DNA of 64,000 nt. Origin: UBA4722 sp044221135 (lineage in GTDB: Bacteria > Pseudomonadota > Gammaproteobacteria > DSM-16500). Position numbers and translations under genes: made by a program. The stretch lies in contig JBGAPT010000007.1 in NCBI GenBank assembly GCA_044221135.1, forward strand, positions 1 to 64,000. Reading direction: 5' to 3'. Position 1 is the stretch's first letter; each line of letters begins with the position of its first letter. Of the stretch, positions 7,487 through 15,940 are shown piece after piece. Below the pieces are notes generated by a model. That model was given only the letters and a program-made list of their open reading frames with translations. It was not told the origin of the DNA and made no database searches.

Positions 7487-9634
7487 TTGATCGAATTTGA
7501 ATCGCTGCGCACTGAATTAGCAAGCTACCTAGATGATCAACAAATTAAGATCATTGAAGAAGCTTATCAGCTTGCTATCAAAGCGCACGAAGGACAAAAG
7601 CGTCATACGGGCGAACCTTATATTACCCACCCTCTTGCTGTTGCGAAAATTTTAGCTGAAATACACATGGATCCCCCTACCATTATTGGCGCAATCTTAC
7701 ATGATGTCATCGAAGATACCCATATCGTAAAGCAAGACATTACTGCTCAATTTGGCAAAGAAATTGCGGATCTTGTTGATGGCGTCACGAAATTAACGCA
7801 AATTGAATTTGAAACACGCGCTCAGGCACAAGCAGAAAATTTTCGTAAAATGGTGATGGCAATGGCACGCGATATTCGCGTCATTCTCATCAAATTGGCT
7901 GACCGTTTACATAATATGCGCACTATCGAAAGTCTGCCGCGCAAAAAACGTCGCCGCATCGCTAAAGAAACATTAGAAATTTTCGCTCCTATTGCGAATA
8001 GACTGGGCATGCATGCTTTTCGTGTCGAGTTTGAAAATCTTGGCTTTGCTACACTTTATCCGATGCGCTACCGAATTCTGCAAAAAGCAGTAGAAAAAGC
8101 ACGTGGCAGCCGTCAGGAAATGATGACATTTATTGATGAGCAAATTGAGAAAAATTTCCAAAAATTTAACTTACGCGCGCGCTCATTAACCAGCCGTGAA
8201 AAACATATTTATAGCATTTACAAAAAAATGCACGAAAAACATTTGTCTTTTTCAGAAGTGATGGATGTCTATGGATTCCGCGTTATTGTCGATAAAGTAG
8301 ATACTTGTTATCGCGTGCTTGGCATTTTACATAATCTTTATAAGCCACTCACTCAACGTTTTAAAGATTATATTGCAATCCCCAAAGCAAATAGTTACCA
8401 ATCCTTGCATACCACTTTATTTGGTCCTTATGGCGTACCCATTGAGGTCCAGATTCGCACTGAAGAAATGCATAAAATGGCAGAATATGGCATTTCCGCT
8501 CATTGGCTTTATAAAACAGAAAAATCTGTCTTGGGTGAGGCACAACAACGTGCACAAGAATGGTTGAAAAGCGTTTTGGAAATGCATAAAAGCTCAAAGA
8601 ACTCTTTGGAATTCATTGAAAATGTAAAGACTGATTTATTTCCCGATGAAGTCTATGTATTTACCCCTAAAGGCAGTATTTTAGAATTACCTGCGGGATC
8701 AACCGCTGTTGATTTTGCTTATGCCATTCACTCTGATGTGGGTAATACCTGCGTTGCTGCAAAATTAGATCGTCGTCTTGCACCTTTAAGCACACCCTTA
8801 ATCAATGGCCAACAAGTTGAAATTATCACTTCATCTGGCGCACGACCCAATCCGGCCTGGCTTAGTTTTATTGTGACAGGAAAAGCACGGAGCACCATCA
8901 AGCATTTTCTAAAAAAACAACAACGTCATGAATCCATGGAGTTAGGCAAACGTCTGGTAGAAAAATCGTTACATACTTTTGGACTTTCACTTTTAAAAAT
9001 TTTACCCGCGCACCTGGAAACATTAGTGAAAACAGCAAAGCTAGATTCAATCAATCATTTTTATGAAGAAGTGGGTATTGGGAATCGCGCTGCACTGCTT
9101 GCCGCTAAACAATTAGCTAAACTCCACGACTTGAGCGATAAAACAGTCGCAATAGAGCCTGCCACCTCCGATACACTCGCCATTGCAGGTACAGAAGGAA
9201 TCGTTGTTATTTTTGCAAAATGCTGCAGACCCATACCTGGCGATCCTATCGGCGGCTATATCAAACCAGGCCATGGACTCATGGTTCATGTTGAACATTG
9301 CCCAGCACTCATAGCCTATCAACAAGATCCTGACAAATATGTCTCTCTACACTGGGAAAAGAACGTGCAAGGTGATTTTCCTATTGATTTAATTGTCAGT
9401 ATTTTAAATCAACGCGGCAGCTTGGCCAGCCTGGCTCTTACGATTTCTGAAGCTGAATCCAATATTTCAAATATTAATGTTGAAGAATTCGACGGACGCT
9501 ATTTTTCAGTGAATTTAACTATAACCGCACGCGATCGCATTCATCTTGCGCGGATTTTAAGGAAAATACGGAATAATAAAAATGTAGTGAGAGTGATGCG
9601 GCAGAAGCCGAGGATTAAGAAAGAAAAAAGGTAG
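7487..9634 (+). CDS. spoT: Bifunctional (p)ppGpp synthetase/hydrolase SpoT
   Basis: This stringent-response enzyme makes and breaks (p)ppGpp. The 715 residues hold an HD hydrolase domain (HPLAVAKILAE, then HDVIEDT near 71-78), a synthetase domain with RFKDYIAIPKANSYQSLHTT, a TGS domain (DEVYVFTPKGSILELPAGS) and a C-terminal ACT domain. The RFKD form marks bifunctional Rel/SpoT proteins, whereas RelA has ExDD, and the intact HD motif agrees. The start is TTG at 7487, with GGGA about nine bases upstream; no ATG fits the family N-terminus. It is convergent with nagA, with two repeats between. Confidence 0.95.
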   Translation: MIEFESLRTELASYLDDQQIKIIEEAYQLAIKAHEGQKRHTGEPYITHPLAVAKILAEIHMDPPTIIGAILHDVIEDTHIVKQDITAQFGKEIADLVDGVTKLTQIEFETRAQAQAENFRKMVMAMARDIRVILIKLADRLHNMRTIESLPRKKRRRIAKETLEIFAPIANRLGMHAFRVEFENLGFATLYPMRYRILQKAVEKARGSRQEMMTFIDEQIEKNFQKFNLRARSLTSREKHIYSIYKKMHEKHLSFSEVMDVYGFRVIVDKVDTCYRVLGILHNLYKPLTQRFKDYIAIPKANSYQSLHTTLFGPYGVPIEVQIRTEEMHKMAEYGISAHWLYKTEKSVLGEAQQRAQEWLKSVLEMHKSSKNSLEFIENVKTDLFPDEVYVFTPKGSILELPAGSTAVDFAYAIHSDVGNTCVAAKLDRRLAPLSTPLINGQQVEIITSSGARPNPAWLSFIVTGKARSTIKHFLKKQQRHESMELGKRLVEKSLHTFGLSLLKILPAHLETLVKTAKLDSINHFYEEVGIGNRAALLAAKQLAKLHDLSDKTVAIEPATSDTLAIAGTEGIVVIFAKCCRPIPGDPIGGYIKPGHGLMVHVEHCPALIAYQQDPDKYVSLHWEKNVQGDFPIDLIVSILNQRGSLASLALTISEAESNISNINVEEFDGRYFSVNLTITARDRIHLARILRKIRNNKNVVRVMRQKPRIKKEKR

Positions 9635-9645
9635 TTGTTCAACGG

Positions 9646-9735
9646 TAAGCGTTCACGCCCTAAGCAGCAAACCTCATTTTTGGCCAATCTCGAACGATTA
9701 TTTTGAAATTCTAGAACCCCGTGAACAGTTACGTT
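9646..9735 (-). repeat. Convergent-gene repeat, family 2 (copy between spoT and nagA)
   Basis: Read on the minus strand it runs AACTGTTCAC, TTCTAGAATTTC, an A-rich stretch with ATGAG, TTTGC, then TTAGGGCGTGAACGCTTA. The GCTTA end lies 12 bp beyond the spoT stop. Matching copies lie at 20252-20316 and 40018-40085, also between convergent genes. Confidence 0.75.
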
Positions 9736-9740
9736 CAACG

Positions 9741-9802
9741 ATCGTGCCCGCGTGCGTCTTTTCTTGGCCGCTATTGCTATCAATGATGCACGCGGGCACG
9801 AT
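9741..9802. repeat. GTGCCCGCGTGC inverted repeat, family 3
   Basis: ATCGTGCCCGCGTGCGTC (9741-9758) and its near-exact reverse complement (9785-9802, one mismatch) flank a 26-bp loop. The right arm touches the nagA stop codon. The same arm is found at 48759-48904, and a half copy near 26293. Confidence 0.85.
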
Positions 9803-10977
9803 TATGTCTGCTGACGATAGACAACCTTGCCCCTACACACCGTTAAAACCACCGCAAAATGCTCATCCAGCACTACTAAATCCGCTTCTTTCCCTACCGT
9901 TATACTGCCTTTCCTATCAAAAATCCCTAACACCTTCGCCGGATTTTCCGAAGCCATCTTGAATGCATCAAACAAACTACATTGCGTAAAACGCACTATA
10001 TTTTGAATCGCCGCAGGCATTTTCAAAGTACTGCCTGCCAACGTGCCATCTGCTAATGTGGCCACACCCTCTTTAACAATAACATTTTGACCACCCAAAT
10101 CATAAGTCCCATCACCTAAACATTTAGCACGCATCGCATCCGTCACTAATAACATTTTTTCTTTACTTTTTAATTTCAAAATCAATTGCACAATAGCAGG
10201 GTGTATATGAATACCATCTACAATTAATTCTGTCGCAACGTGTTCTGACAACAGTGCCGCTGTCACAGCACCAGGTTCGCGTTGATGAATACCACGCATC
10301 GCATTAAATAAATGCGTCACATAACTTAAACCCTCAGAAATCGCAGTCAACGTTTCAGCATACGTTGCATCTGTATGACCTAACGCTGCAATGATATTTT
10401 TCTGTTTCAAATAACGAATAAATCCAACGCTGTTAGATAATTCAGGAGCCAATGTCACCACTTTAATCACACTTTCTGCTACTTTTTGCCAATGCTCAAG
10501 GATTAAAATATCCGGTGCAAGCGTTTGATCTATACGCTGCGCACCTACTTTTTTAGGTGAAATAAAAGGGCCTTCTAAATGCACCCCCAAAATAGCAGCT
10601 CCATTGACCTCTTGTTTTGCACTCATGAAATCACGCACAGTCACTAATGCTTTTTCAATTTCATCCACTTTCGCTGTCATAGTCGTGGCAAGAAATCCTG
10701 TGGTTCCTTCTGCTGCAAGCATTTTACTCATACTCTGTAACGCATGCGGCGTTGCATCCATCACATCACAACCACCCACACCATGCACATGCAAATCAAT
10801 AAAGCCTGCTACAAGATGATAATTCGCTGGAAAAGATAATACTTCATCTGCAACTGTATTTTGCACTTGTGTTGCAAGAGCAATGGATTGAATCAATCCA
10901 TCACCTATCACAACCGCTACGTCTGACAAAATGCCTTGTTCCGCATACACTTGAAGACCCGTTAAAATAAGATTCAC
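9802..10977 (-). CDS. nagA: N-acetylglucosamine-6-phosphate deacetylase
   Basis: NagA removes the acetyl group from GlcNAc-6-P in amino-sugar or peptidoglycan recycling. The protein is 391 residues with amidohydrolase motifs: GFIDLHVHGVGGCDVMDAT near 58, GVHLEGPFISPKKVGA, ALGHTDATYAE, THLFNAMRGIHQREPG, and VTDAMRAKC with the catalytic Asp. The start is GTG at 10977, overlapping the nagK stop in a GTGA arrangement, so it should be translationally coupled. The stop lies at the edge of an inverted repeat. With the kinase gene it forms a two-step route from GlcNAc to GlcN-6-P. Confidence 0.95.
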   Translation of the reverse strand: MNLILTGLQVYAEQGILSDVAVVIGDGLIQSIALATQVQNTVADEVLSFPANYHLVAGFIDLHVHGVGGCDVMDATPHALQSMSKMLAAEGTTGFLATTMTAKVDEIEKALVTVRDFMSAKQEVNGAAILGVHLEGPFISPKKVGAQRIDQTLAPDILILEHWQKVAESVIKVVTLAPELSNSVGFIRYLKQKNIIAALGHTDATYAETLTAISEGLSYVTHLFNAMRGIHQREPGAVTAALLSEHVATELIVDGIHIHPAIVQLILKLKSKEKMLLVTDAMRAKCLGDGTYDLGGQNVIVKEGVATLADGTLAGSTLKMPAAIQNIVRFTQCSLFDAFKMASENPAKVLGIFDRKGSITVGKEADLVVLDEHFAVVLTVCRGKVVYRQQT

Positions 10978-11873
10978 AACGTATCCTTAACTCGCTCACG
11001 AATCATTAAAATAGCACCTGCATTCGCATCACCTTCTCGCGTCACAAAAGTAGCACGTAACTCTGCACTGAGCCACGATTCAATAAAAGGTGCAATACCA
11101 CCTAATAAGCAACAAGGTAATGCTTTTTTTTGTATACGCATTTTTGTTAACGCATGATCGACTTTATCAATTGCATGTGCTGCTTTTTTCATTAAACGTA
11201 CTGCAGCCATTTCTTCCTGCTGACTATGATTAATCACGATGGGTGCCAATCGTGCAAATTCAGTAGAATTAGCGCGATTCGCCCATGTTACAAATTGTTC
11301 CATATCTTGATTGAAATAAGCAAAAATATCTTCTACTAAAGGAGATTTTTCTGCGCGCTGATCTAACCATTGACATGTTAAACGCGTTGCCTCTAATCCT
11401 AACCACGCCCCTCCACCTTCATCATCATGCGGAAAACCCCAACCGCTGACGCGCATGCCTCGCCCCGCCTCCACTTGATAACCCACAACACCCGTACCCA
11501 CAATAATAATCGCACCCTCTGCACCCTTGTGCGCACCCAGACAGGCAATATGCGCATCTGTATTCAATTCAATGGTAGAAAAAGGATGCGGGAATTTTAA
11601 AAAGGCTTGCACAGCCTCCATCACTTCACAACCCGCTAAACCTAATCCAGCGTGAAAACGATAATTTTTATTCTCTAAAGAAATCCCTTGCGGTTGCAAT
11701 ACTTCTTCTAATATAGAAAAAATAGAGTGCCATGCACCTTCTACCGATAAACGAATATTAGCAGGCCCGCCCACAGCCTGGCCTAATAAATTGCCGTCAC
11801 AATCCTCGATGCGTACCTTGGATTTAGAGCCGCCGCCGTCTATTCCTATAAAAATATCCTTTTTACTACTCAT
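10974..11873 (-). CDS. BadF/BadG-type N-acetylglucosamine kinase
   Basis: This ASKHA-fold sugar kinase of 299 residues has the first phosphate motif IGIDGGGSKSKVRI at the N-terminus, GPANIRLS, then AIIIVGTGVVGY (second phosphate motif) and SGWGFPHDDEGGGAWLG, as in eukaryote-like GlcNAc kinases of the BadF/BadG family. GlcNAc is the likely substrate because nagA follows with a 4-bp overlap. Glucosamine is possible. It overlaps the end of bioC by 8 bp, so bioC-kinase-nagA is likely one transcript. Confidence 0.88.
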   Translation of the reverse strand: MSSKKDIFIGIDGGGSKSKVRIEDCDGNLLGQAVGGPANIRLSVEGAWHSIFSILEEVLQPQGISLENKNYRFHAGLGLAGCEVMEAVQAFLKFPHPFSTIELNTDAHIACLGAHKGAEGAIIIVGTGVVGYQVEAGRGMRVSGWGFPHDDEGGGAWLGLEATRLTCQWLDQRAEKSPLVEDIFAYFNQDMEQFVTWANRANSTEFARLAPIVINHSQQEEMAAVRLMKKAAHAIDKVDHALTKMRIQKKALPCCLLGGIAPFIESWLSAELRATFVTREGDANAGAILMIRERVKDTL

Positions 11874-12651
11874 CGCCTCTTCGCCCTCGCAAATGCGCTA
11901 AAGGAAATTTAACAATACCCTCTTCTGCCAGCGCATGTTGACTGACCTCAGGCTTCCATGCATGTCCATACACGATTTCGTAAGTCAGAGAGATCACTCC
12001 CTCTCTATTTTTTTCGAGCGCCCCTACTACTTCCTCCCCGGAAATAAAATTCGTTAGTTGCAATTCATCTTGTAATCGTTGTTGTTCTCTATACGTCAAT
12101 GTAAAATACTCTACATCGAGCACAGGGCCCGCAAAACCCGCAAGCACTAACAGATCACCCAGATCATGCATATCTGCAAAATGAGGCAATTGAATAGCTT
12201 GCCCTTGCAATTCACGTAGCGTATCAGGGCCATAAGTGCTAAACATCAATAACCCTTCTGGTCGTAAAACACGTCGCCACTCTTGCACGACTTTTTTTAA
12301 ATCTGTACACCATGGCAAAACTAGATTTCCTATCAGCAAATCGATACTCTGATCTTCCGCTGGCAATGTATTAAGCGACGCGTACTGCCACCTTATTTTC
12401 GATAAACTTAATTCCTGGGCATACGCTAACATCTGAGCTGAGTCATCAATACCCCATACCTCCGCTGTCGGATAACGTTTTTGTAACAACCGCGTGCAAT
12501 ACCCCGCTCCACAACCCACATCCATCACACGTTTAGGTTTTAAAGCCACTAACTCTAAACGTTCTAATAGTTGATCTCCAACCTCACGAATTAACACAGC
12601 AGCTAAATCATAGTCTGATGGAGAAATATGCTCAAATCGACTTTTCAACAC
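11866..12651 (-). CDS. bioC: Malonyl-[acyl-carrier protein] O-methyltransferase BioC
   Basis: BioC methylates malonyl-ACP to start pimelate synthesis for biotin. It is a class I SAM methyltransferase: KPKRVMDVGCGAGYCTRLL (motif I), AEVWGIDDSAQMLAYA, DLLIGNLVLPWC, and the post-motif GPDTLRELQ typical of BioC. I choose GTG at 12651 as start because AGGA stands 5 bases before it and the protein then begins VLKSRFEHISPSDYDLAAV, like other BioC. Longer readings (ATG at 12681 or 12738) run into comF. This gives 261 residues. It is divergent from comF by only 12 bp. Confidence 0.85.
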   Translation of the reverse strand: MLKSRFEHISPSDYDLAAVLIREVGDQLLERLELVALKPKRVMDVGCGAGYCTRLLQKRYPTAEVWGIDDSAQMLAYAQELSLSKIRWQYASLNTLPAEDQSIDLLIGNLVLPWCTDLKKVVQEWRRVLRPEGLLMFSTYGPDTLRELQGQAIQLPHFADMHDLGDLLVLAGFAGPVLDVEYFTLTYREQQRLQDELQLTNFISGEEVVGALEKNREGVISLTYEIVYGHAWKPEVSQHALAEEGIVKFPLAHLRGRRGDE

Positions 12652-12663
12652 AAGGATCCTGAA
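12652..12663. promoter_or_regulatory. Palindromic ribosome site shared by divergent bioC and comF
   Basis: The palindrome AGGATCCT lies between the two start codons (GTG at 12651 on minus, ATG at 12664 on plus). It supplies AGGA on either strand at 5 to 7 bases from each start. Any promoter for one gene must therefore lie inside the other. Confidence 0.6.
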
Positions 12664-13533
12664 ATGCAAATAAAAAAACATTATCTCAAAAAAATGTGCA
12701 CTTGGCTTCTGCCTTTTACCTGCATTCTCTGTCATCACCCATCACAACGTCATCAGGATCTTTGCGACCCTTGCCACTCCATGCTTCCTCTTCTGACACC
12801 CGGCTGCTTATACTGTGCGATCCCTTTACCTCAGACAGAATGGATGTGCGGCCAGCGGGAACCGCTGACCTTACGCGATGGGGTGTTCTCAGAGGGGAGA
12901 ATCGCGATTCTTCCCTCTGAGTGCGAGCATAAGCTTTGCTTATGCGCAGCATATAAACAAGAAAGGAGTTCCCGCCCTTTTCAGCGGGAGCTCCTGGTGT
13001 GCGGTCAGTGTCTACAAAAAACACCTCCTTTCGATGCCACTCATGCGCTCTATTCGTATCAACAACCCCTCATCAAACTTATTTTGGAACTTAAATTTAA
13101 TCAGGCACTTGTCAATGCCAGACTCCTAGGTGAGCAACTGGCAGCGGCAGTGCTGCAAGTATGGTATAAAACCAAACCCTTACCCAATCTCATCATTCCT
13201 ATCCCCTTACATCCCACTCGCTTAAAAGAGCGCGGTTTCAACCAAGCCCTGGAAATAGCACGTCCTATTGCTAATATGCTCAAACTACCTATAGACACAA
13301 CGCATTGCCATCGCAGCAAATCAACCGCTCCCCAGGCAACGCTCCTCGCCACTGAACGACGTAAAAATGTGAAAGGCGCTTTTAGTGTGACGGAAAATTT
13401 TACAGGACAGCATGTGGCAGTCATTGATGATGTCATCACGACAGGCAGTACTGTCACTGAATTTTGTAAAGTTCTCAAACAACACGGTGTACAGAAAATT
13501 GATGTCTGGTGCTGTGCCAGGAGTACCCGCTAG
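12664..13533 (+). CDS. comF: ComF/GntX family phosphoribosyltransferase-like protein with a 51-residue repeat insertion
   Basis: ComF-family proteins act in DNA uptake or use of DNA as nutrient. The N-terminus has zinc-binding Cys pairs (CILC, LCDPC, GCLYC, CGQC). The C-terminal PRTase domain has PIPLHPTRLKERGFNQA and the PRPP motif VAVIDDVITTGSTV. Residues 65-115 (bases 12856-13008) are an in-frame insertion encoded by a hairpin repeat. Without it the protein reads EWMCGQCLQKTPPFD, as in relatives. An 11-bp direct repeat (12845-12855 and 12998-13008, one mismatch) flanks the insert and restores CGQC. The start is ATG 12664, with AAGGA 7 bases upstream. Function is likely retained, but untested. 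Confidence 0.88.
   Translation: MQIKKHYLKKMCTWLLPFTCILCHHPSQRHQDLCDPCHSMLPLLTPGCLYCAIPLPQTEWMCGQREPLTLRDGVFSEGRIAILPSECEHKLCLCAAYKQERSSRPFQRELLVCGQCLQKTPPFDATHALYSYQQPLIKLILELKFNQALVNARLLGEQLAAAVLQVWYKTKPLPNLIIPIPLHPTRLKERGFNQALEIARPIANMLKLPIDTTHCHRSKSTAPQATLLATERRKNVKGAFSVTENFTGQHVAVIDDVITTGSTVTEFCKVLKQHGVQKIDVWCCARSTR
12845..13008 (+). repeat. Multi-hairpin repeat, family 1, inserted in frame in comF
   Basis: This copy has four hairpins: CAGCGG-GAA-CCGCTG (12853-12867), a 34-bp near-palindrome (12888-12921), GCATAAGC-TTT-GCTTATGC (12927-12945) and the AGGAGTTCCCGC hairpin (12964-12995). Against the gmk/rpoZ copy, changes in the stems come in compensating pairs. Insert plus one target copy is 153 bp, a multiple of three, with no stop codon. 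An 11-bp imperfect direct repeat marks the ends. Confidence 0.92.
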
Positions 13534-13566
13534 TAAACAGGCTTTTTTCTGGTGATTCGCTAGACC

Positions 13567-13584
13567 CCTGTGTATAATCACAGG
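13567..13584 (+). promoter_or_regulatory. Promoter -10 box within a short palindrome, ahead of the rhodanese-grxC-secB-gpsA genes
   Basis: CCTGTG-TATAAT-CACAGG lies about 23 bp before the rhodanese start. The consensus -10 is flanked by 6-bp inverted arms, which could be an operator. A convincing -35 is not seen. Confidence 0.5.
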
Positions 13585-13606
13585 CTCTTTAATCTCAGGT
13601 GAAACA

Positions 13607-14029
13607 ATGCAAGACATTTTATTATTCGCACAACATCATGCGTTGCTCAGTGCAGCATTGGTGATTGTATTAGTACTTTTAACCTTTCTTGAACTCATCA
13701 AATCAAAACAAGGTGCAGAACAGCTGAGCCCTGCCCTTGCTACACAAATGATTAATCGTCAAAATGCAATCGTGCTTGATATCCGAAACACAGATGCATT
13801 TTCAACCGGACATATTGTCGATGCTGTTTCAATCCCACTCGCCGAATTGGAAAGCAAATACAGAAAACTCGACCAGTCAAAAGCACAGCCCATCATCATC
13901 GTGTGCGCTACCGGTCTTGAATCACCTCGTGCTGCAAGCTTATTAGCAAAATATGGATTCAATACACATATACTGGCCGGTGGGATACGTCGCTGGAAAG
14001 AAGCAGAGATGCCTTTAGTAAAAGGATAA
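13607..14029 (+). CDS. Membrane-anchored rhodanese-domain protein (YibN-like)
   Basis: This protein of 140 residues has an N-terminal membrane helix (ALLSAALVIVLVLLTFLELI) followed by a single rhodanese domain. The domain has AIVLDIRNTDAFSTGHI, ISIPLAEL-like residues (VSIPLAELESKY), and the catalytic Cys loop CATGLES before PRAASLL. It is first in a tight run with grxC, secB and gpsA, an order common in gammaproteobacteria, where YibN is its counterpart. The sulfur acceptor is unknown. Confidence 0.9.
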   Translation: MQDILLFAQHHALLSAALVIVLVLLTFLELIKSKQGAEQLSPALATQMINRQNAIVLDIRNTDAFSTGHIVDAVSIPLAELESKYRKLDQSKAQPIIIVCATGLESPRAASLLAKYGFNTHILAGGIRRWKEAEMPLVKG

Positions 14030-14033
14030 TGCC

Positions 14034-14285
14034 ATGACAAAAATTATTATGTACACCAAAGAAAATTGCTCCTACTGTACACGTGCCAAACAATTATTGG
14101 CTTCAAAAAAATTAGATTACCAGGAAATTCGTATTGATTTGGATTCTACAAAACGCCAAGAAATGGAACGTTTAAGTGGACGCCGCACTGTGCCACAAAT
14201 TTTTATTAATGACCAAGCCATTGGTGGTTACGACGATCTGTTTGCTTTAGCGCAATCAGGTAAATTAACAACTCTATTAAATTAA
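14034..14285 (+). CDS. grxC: Glutaredoxin 3
   Basis: This 83-residue dithiol glutaredoxin reduces protein disulfides using glutathione. The active site is CSYCTRAKQLL at about residues 11-21, and the cis-Pro motif is RTVPQIFINDQAIGGYDDL. It starts four bases after the rhodanese stop and precedes secB. Length is standard for GrxC. Confidence 0.95.
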   Translation: MTKIIMYTKENCSYCTRAKQLLASKKLDYQEIRIDLDSTKRQEMERLSGRRTVPQIFINDQAIGGYDDLFALAQSGKLTTLLN

Positions 14286-14305
14286 CTTTTCAAGGGAATT
14301 GTTTT

Positions 14306-14800
14306 ATGACAGCCAACACACAAACTACAAACACAGCACCGCAATTTGAAATTCAACGTATTTTTGTTAAAGATATCTCTTATGAAGCACCTAACACACC
14401 TCATACTTTTACAGAAGAATGGAAACCGGAAGTTCAATTAAATTTAGAAACCAAGAGCAACCGCATTCAAGATAATGTACATGAAGTCGTCTTGTCCGTT
14501 ACGGCAACAGTCACCAGCAATAAAAAATCCGCTTTCTTAATTGAAGTACATCAAGCCGGTATTTTTCTTATTTCCAATTTGCCGAATGAACAATTACATC
14601 AAATGCTGGGTAGCTTTTGCCCCAACATTTTATTTCCTTATGTACGCGAAGTCATTTCAGACATTATCGTACGCGGCGGGTTCCCACAACTCTTGTTAGC
14701 ACCTGTTAATTTTGATGCTCTGTATGCCCAGCATTTACAAGATCAGAAAAAAACAGAGGATGCGAAAACAACTACAACAGGCGATGGACAGATTCATTAA
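14306..14800 (+). CDS. secB: Protein-export chaperone SecB
   Basis: SecB keeps preproteins unfolded and passes them to SecA. The protein is 164 residues and reads FEIQRIFVKDISYEAPNTP, EWKPEVQLNLETKS, and CPNILFPYVREVISD, all conserved in SecB. The Thr/Lys-rich C-terminus is usual. Its stop codon directly abuts the gpsA ATG with no spacer. Confidence 0.96.
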   Translation: MTANTQTTNTAPQFEIQRIFVKDISYEAPNTPHTFTEEWKPEVQLNLETKSNRIQDNVHEVVLSVTATVTSNKKSAFLIEVHQAGIFLISNLPNEQLHQMLGSFCPNILFPYVREVISDIIVRGGFPQLLLAPVNFDALYAQHLQDQKKTEDAKTTTTGDGQIH

Positions 14801-15811
14801 ATGACAACGACTCAGCAACCTATTGCAATCCTTGGCGCCGGCTCTTGGGGCACGGCCCTTGCTTTGCATTTATCCCGCGCGGGCCAAACAGTCCATTTAT
14901 GGACTTTTGATGAAAAACAGGGTGCTGATTTACAAGCGGAACGTGTGAACAAGCGTTATTTACCAGATTATCCTTTTCCAGAAACATTGCTCACCACTAC
15001 ACAACTGGCTACAGCGCTGCTCGATGTAAAAGATATTTTGATTGCTGTCCCTTCTATGGGTTTTCGCAATACGCTCATGCAACTTAAGCCCTTGCTAAAA
15101 CCTGGCATGCGCATTGTCTGGGCCACTAAAGGCTTAGATGAAAGCACCGGACAATTATTACATGAAGTCGTTGCAGAACTCCTTGGCAACCACTATCCAT
15201 CCGCTGTACTGGCAGGCCCTTCTTTTGCCGGCGAAGTGGCACTCCAGCAACCCACTGCTGTAGTCATTGCCAGTCAAGATTCCTTATTCGCTCAGGATTT
15301 GCTAACTCGCTTCAATACACCTTTCTTTCGCATTTACTCAAGCAGCGATATTCCCGGTGTAGAGATCGGCGGCGTCGTAAAAAATGTACTTGCCATCGCA
15401 ACAGGCATTTCAGATGGCATGGGATTTGGTTCCAATGCACGCTGCGCACTGATCACACGCGGTCTCGCAGAAATGATGCGTTTAGGCAGCGCATTAGGTG
15501 GCCATTTCGAAACCTTCACCGGTCTTGCCGGATTAGGCGATCTCGTCCTCACTTGCACTGATGATCAATCCCGCAACCGCCGTTTTGGATTCGCACTCGG
15601 TCAAGGTAAAGAGGCTACGCTTGCTGAAAAAGAAATTGGACAAGTGGTAGAAGGAAAACGTAATGCAGAATTAGTCGTGCAGCTTGCACACAAAAACAAG
15701 GTAGAAATGCCTATTGCAGAAGCTGTCTGGGAAATTTTACAAAAAAAATGGACACCTAAACAAGCCATACAACATCTGCTAACACGGACAACCAAATCTG
15801 AAAAAATCTGA
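14801..15811 (+). CDS. gpsA: Glycerol-3-phosphate dehydrogenase [NAD(P)+]
   Basis: GpsA makes sn-glycerol-3-phosphate for phospholipids. The 336-residue protein has the nucleotide motif AILGAGSWGTALALHL, VWATKGLDESTG, VLAGPSFAGEVA, the catalytic Lys region GGVVKNVLAIATGI, and TGLAGLGDLVLTCT with RNRRFG. It is the last gene of the rhodanese-grxC-secB-gpsA run. A weak inverted repeat with A/T-rich flanks follows but I do not call a terminator. Confidence 0.96.
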   Translation: MTTTQQPIAILGAGSWGTALALHLSRAGQTVHLWTFDEKQGADLQAERVNKRYLPDYPFPETLLTTTQLATALLDVKDILIAVPSMGFRNTLMQLKPLLKPGMRIVWATKGLDESTGQLLHEVVAELLGNHYPSAVLAGPSFAGEVALQQPTAVVIASQDSLFAQDLLTRFNTPFFRIYSSSDIPGVEIGGVVKNVLAIATGISDGMGFGSNARCALITRGLAEMMRLGSALGGHFETFTGLAGLGDLVLTCTDDQSRNRRFGFALGQGKEATLAEKEIGQVVEGKRNAELVVQLAHKNKVEMPIAEAVWEILQKKWTPKQAIQHLLTRTTKSEKI

Positions 15812-15858
15812 TTTTCAAAGTTTGAAAAAACAAATCCCAAGATAATCATTAGATGAGA

Positions 15859-15867
15859 TGCTATAAT
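15859..15867 (+). promoter_or_regulatory. Extended -10 promoter ahead of the membrane protein gene at 15941
   Basis: TGcTATAAT is a perfect extended -10, about 73 bp before the start codon. A strong AAAGGGAG ribosome site precedes the ATG. No PmrA-like CTTAA pair is seen here. Confidence 0.5.
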
Positions 15868-15940
15868 CCAAAATAGAGCAAGGAAAGCCCGTGATGGAGT
15901 GTTTATTAACAGGATATGTTAATTAAAGGGAGATGTACAA

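Noticed and set aside
12716..13129. Additional open frames on both strands over the comF insertion
   Set aside because: They are other frames of the repeat element. They resemble frames of the gmk/rpoZ copy only because the DNA is repeated.
15790..15835. Possible terminator after gpsA
   Set aside because: The inverted repeat (TTTTCAAA/TTTGAAAA) is short and AT-only, too weak to call.
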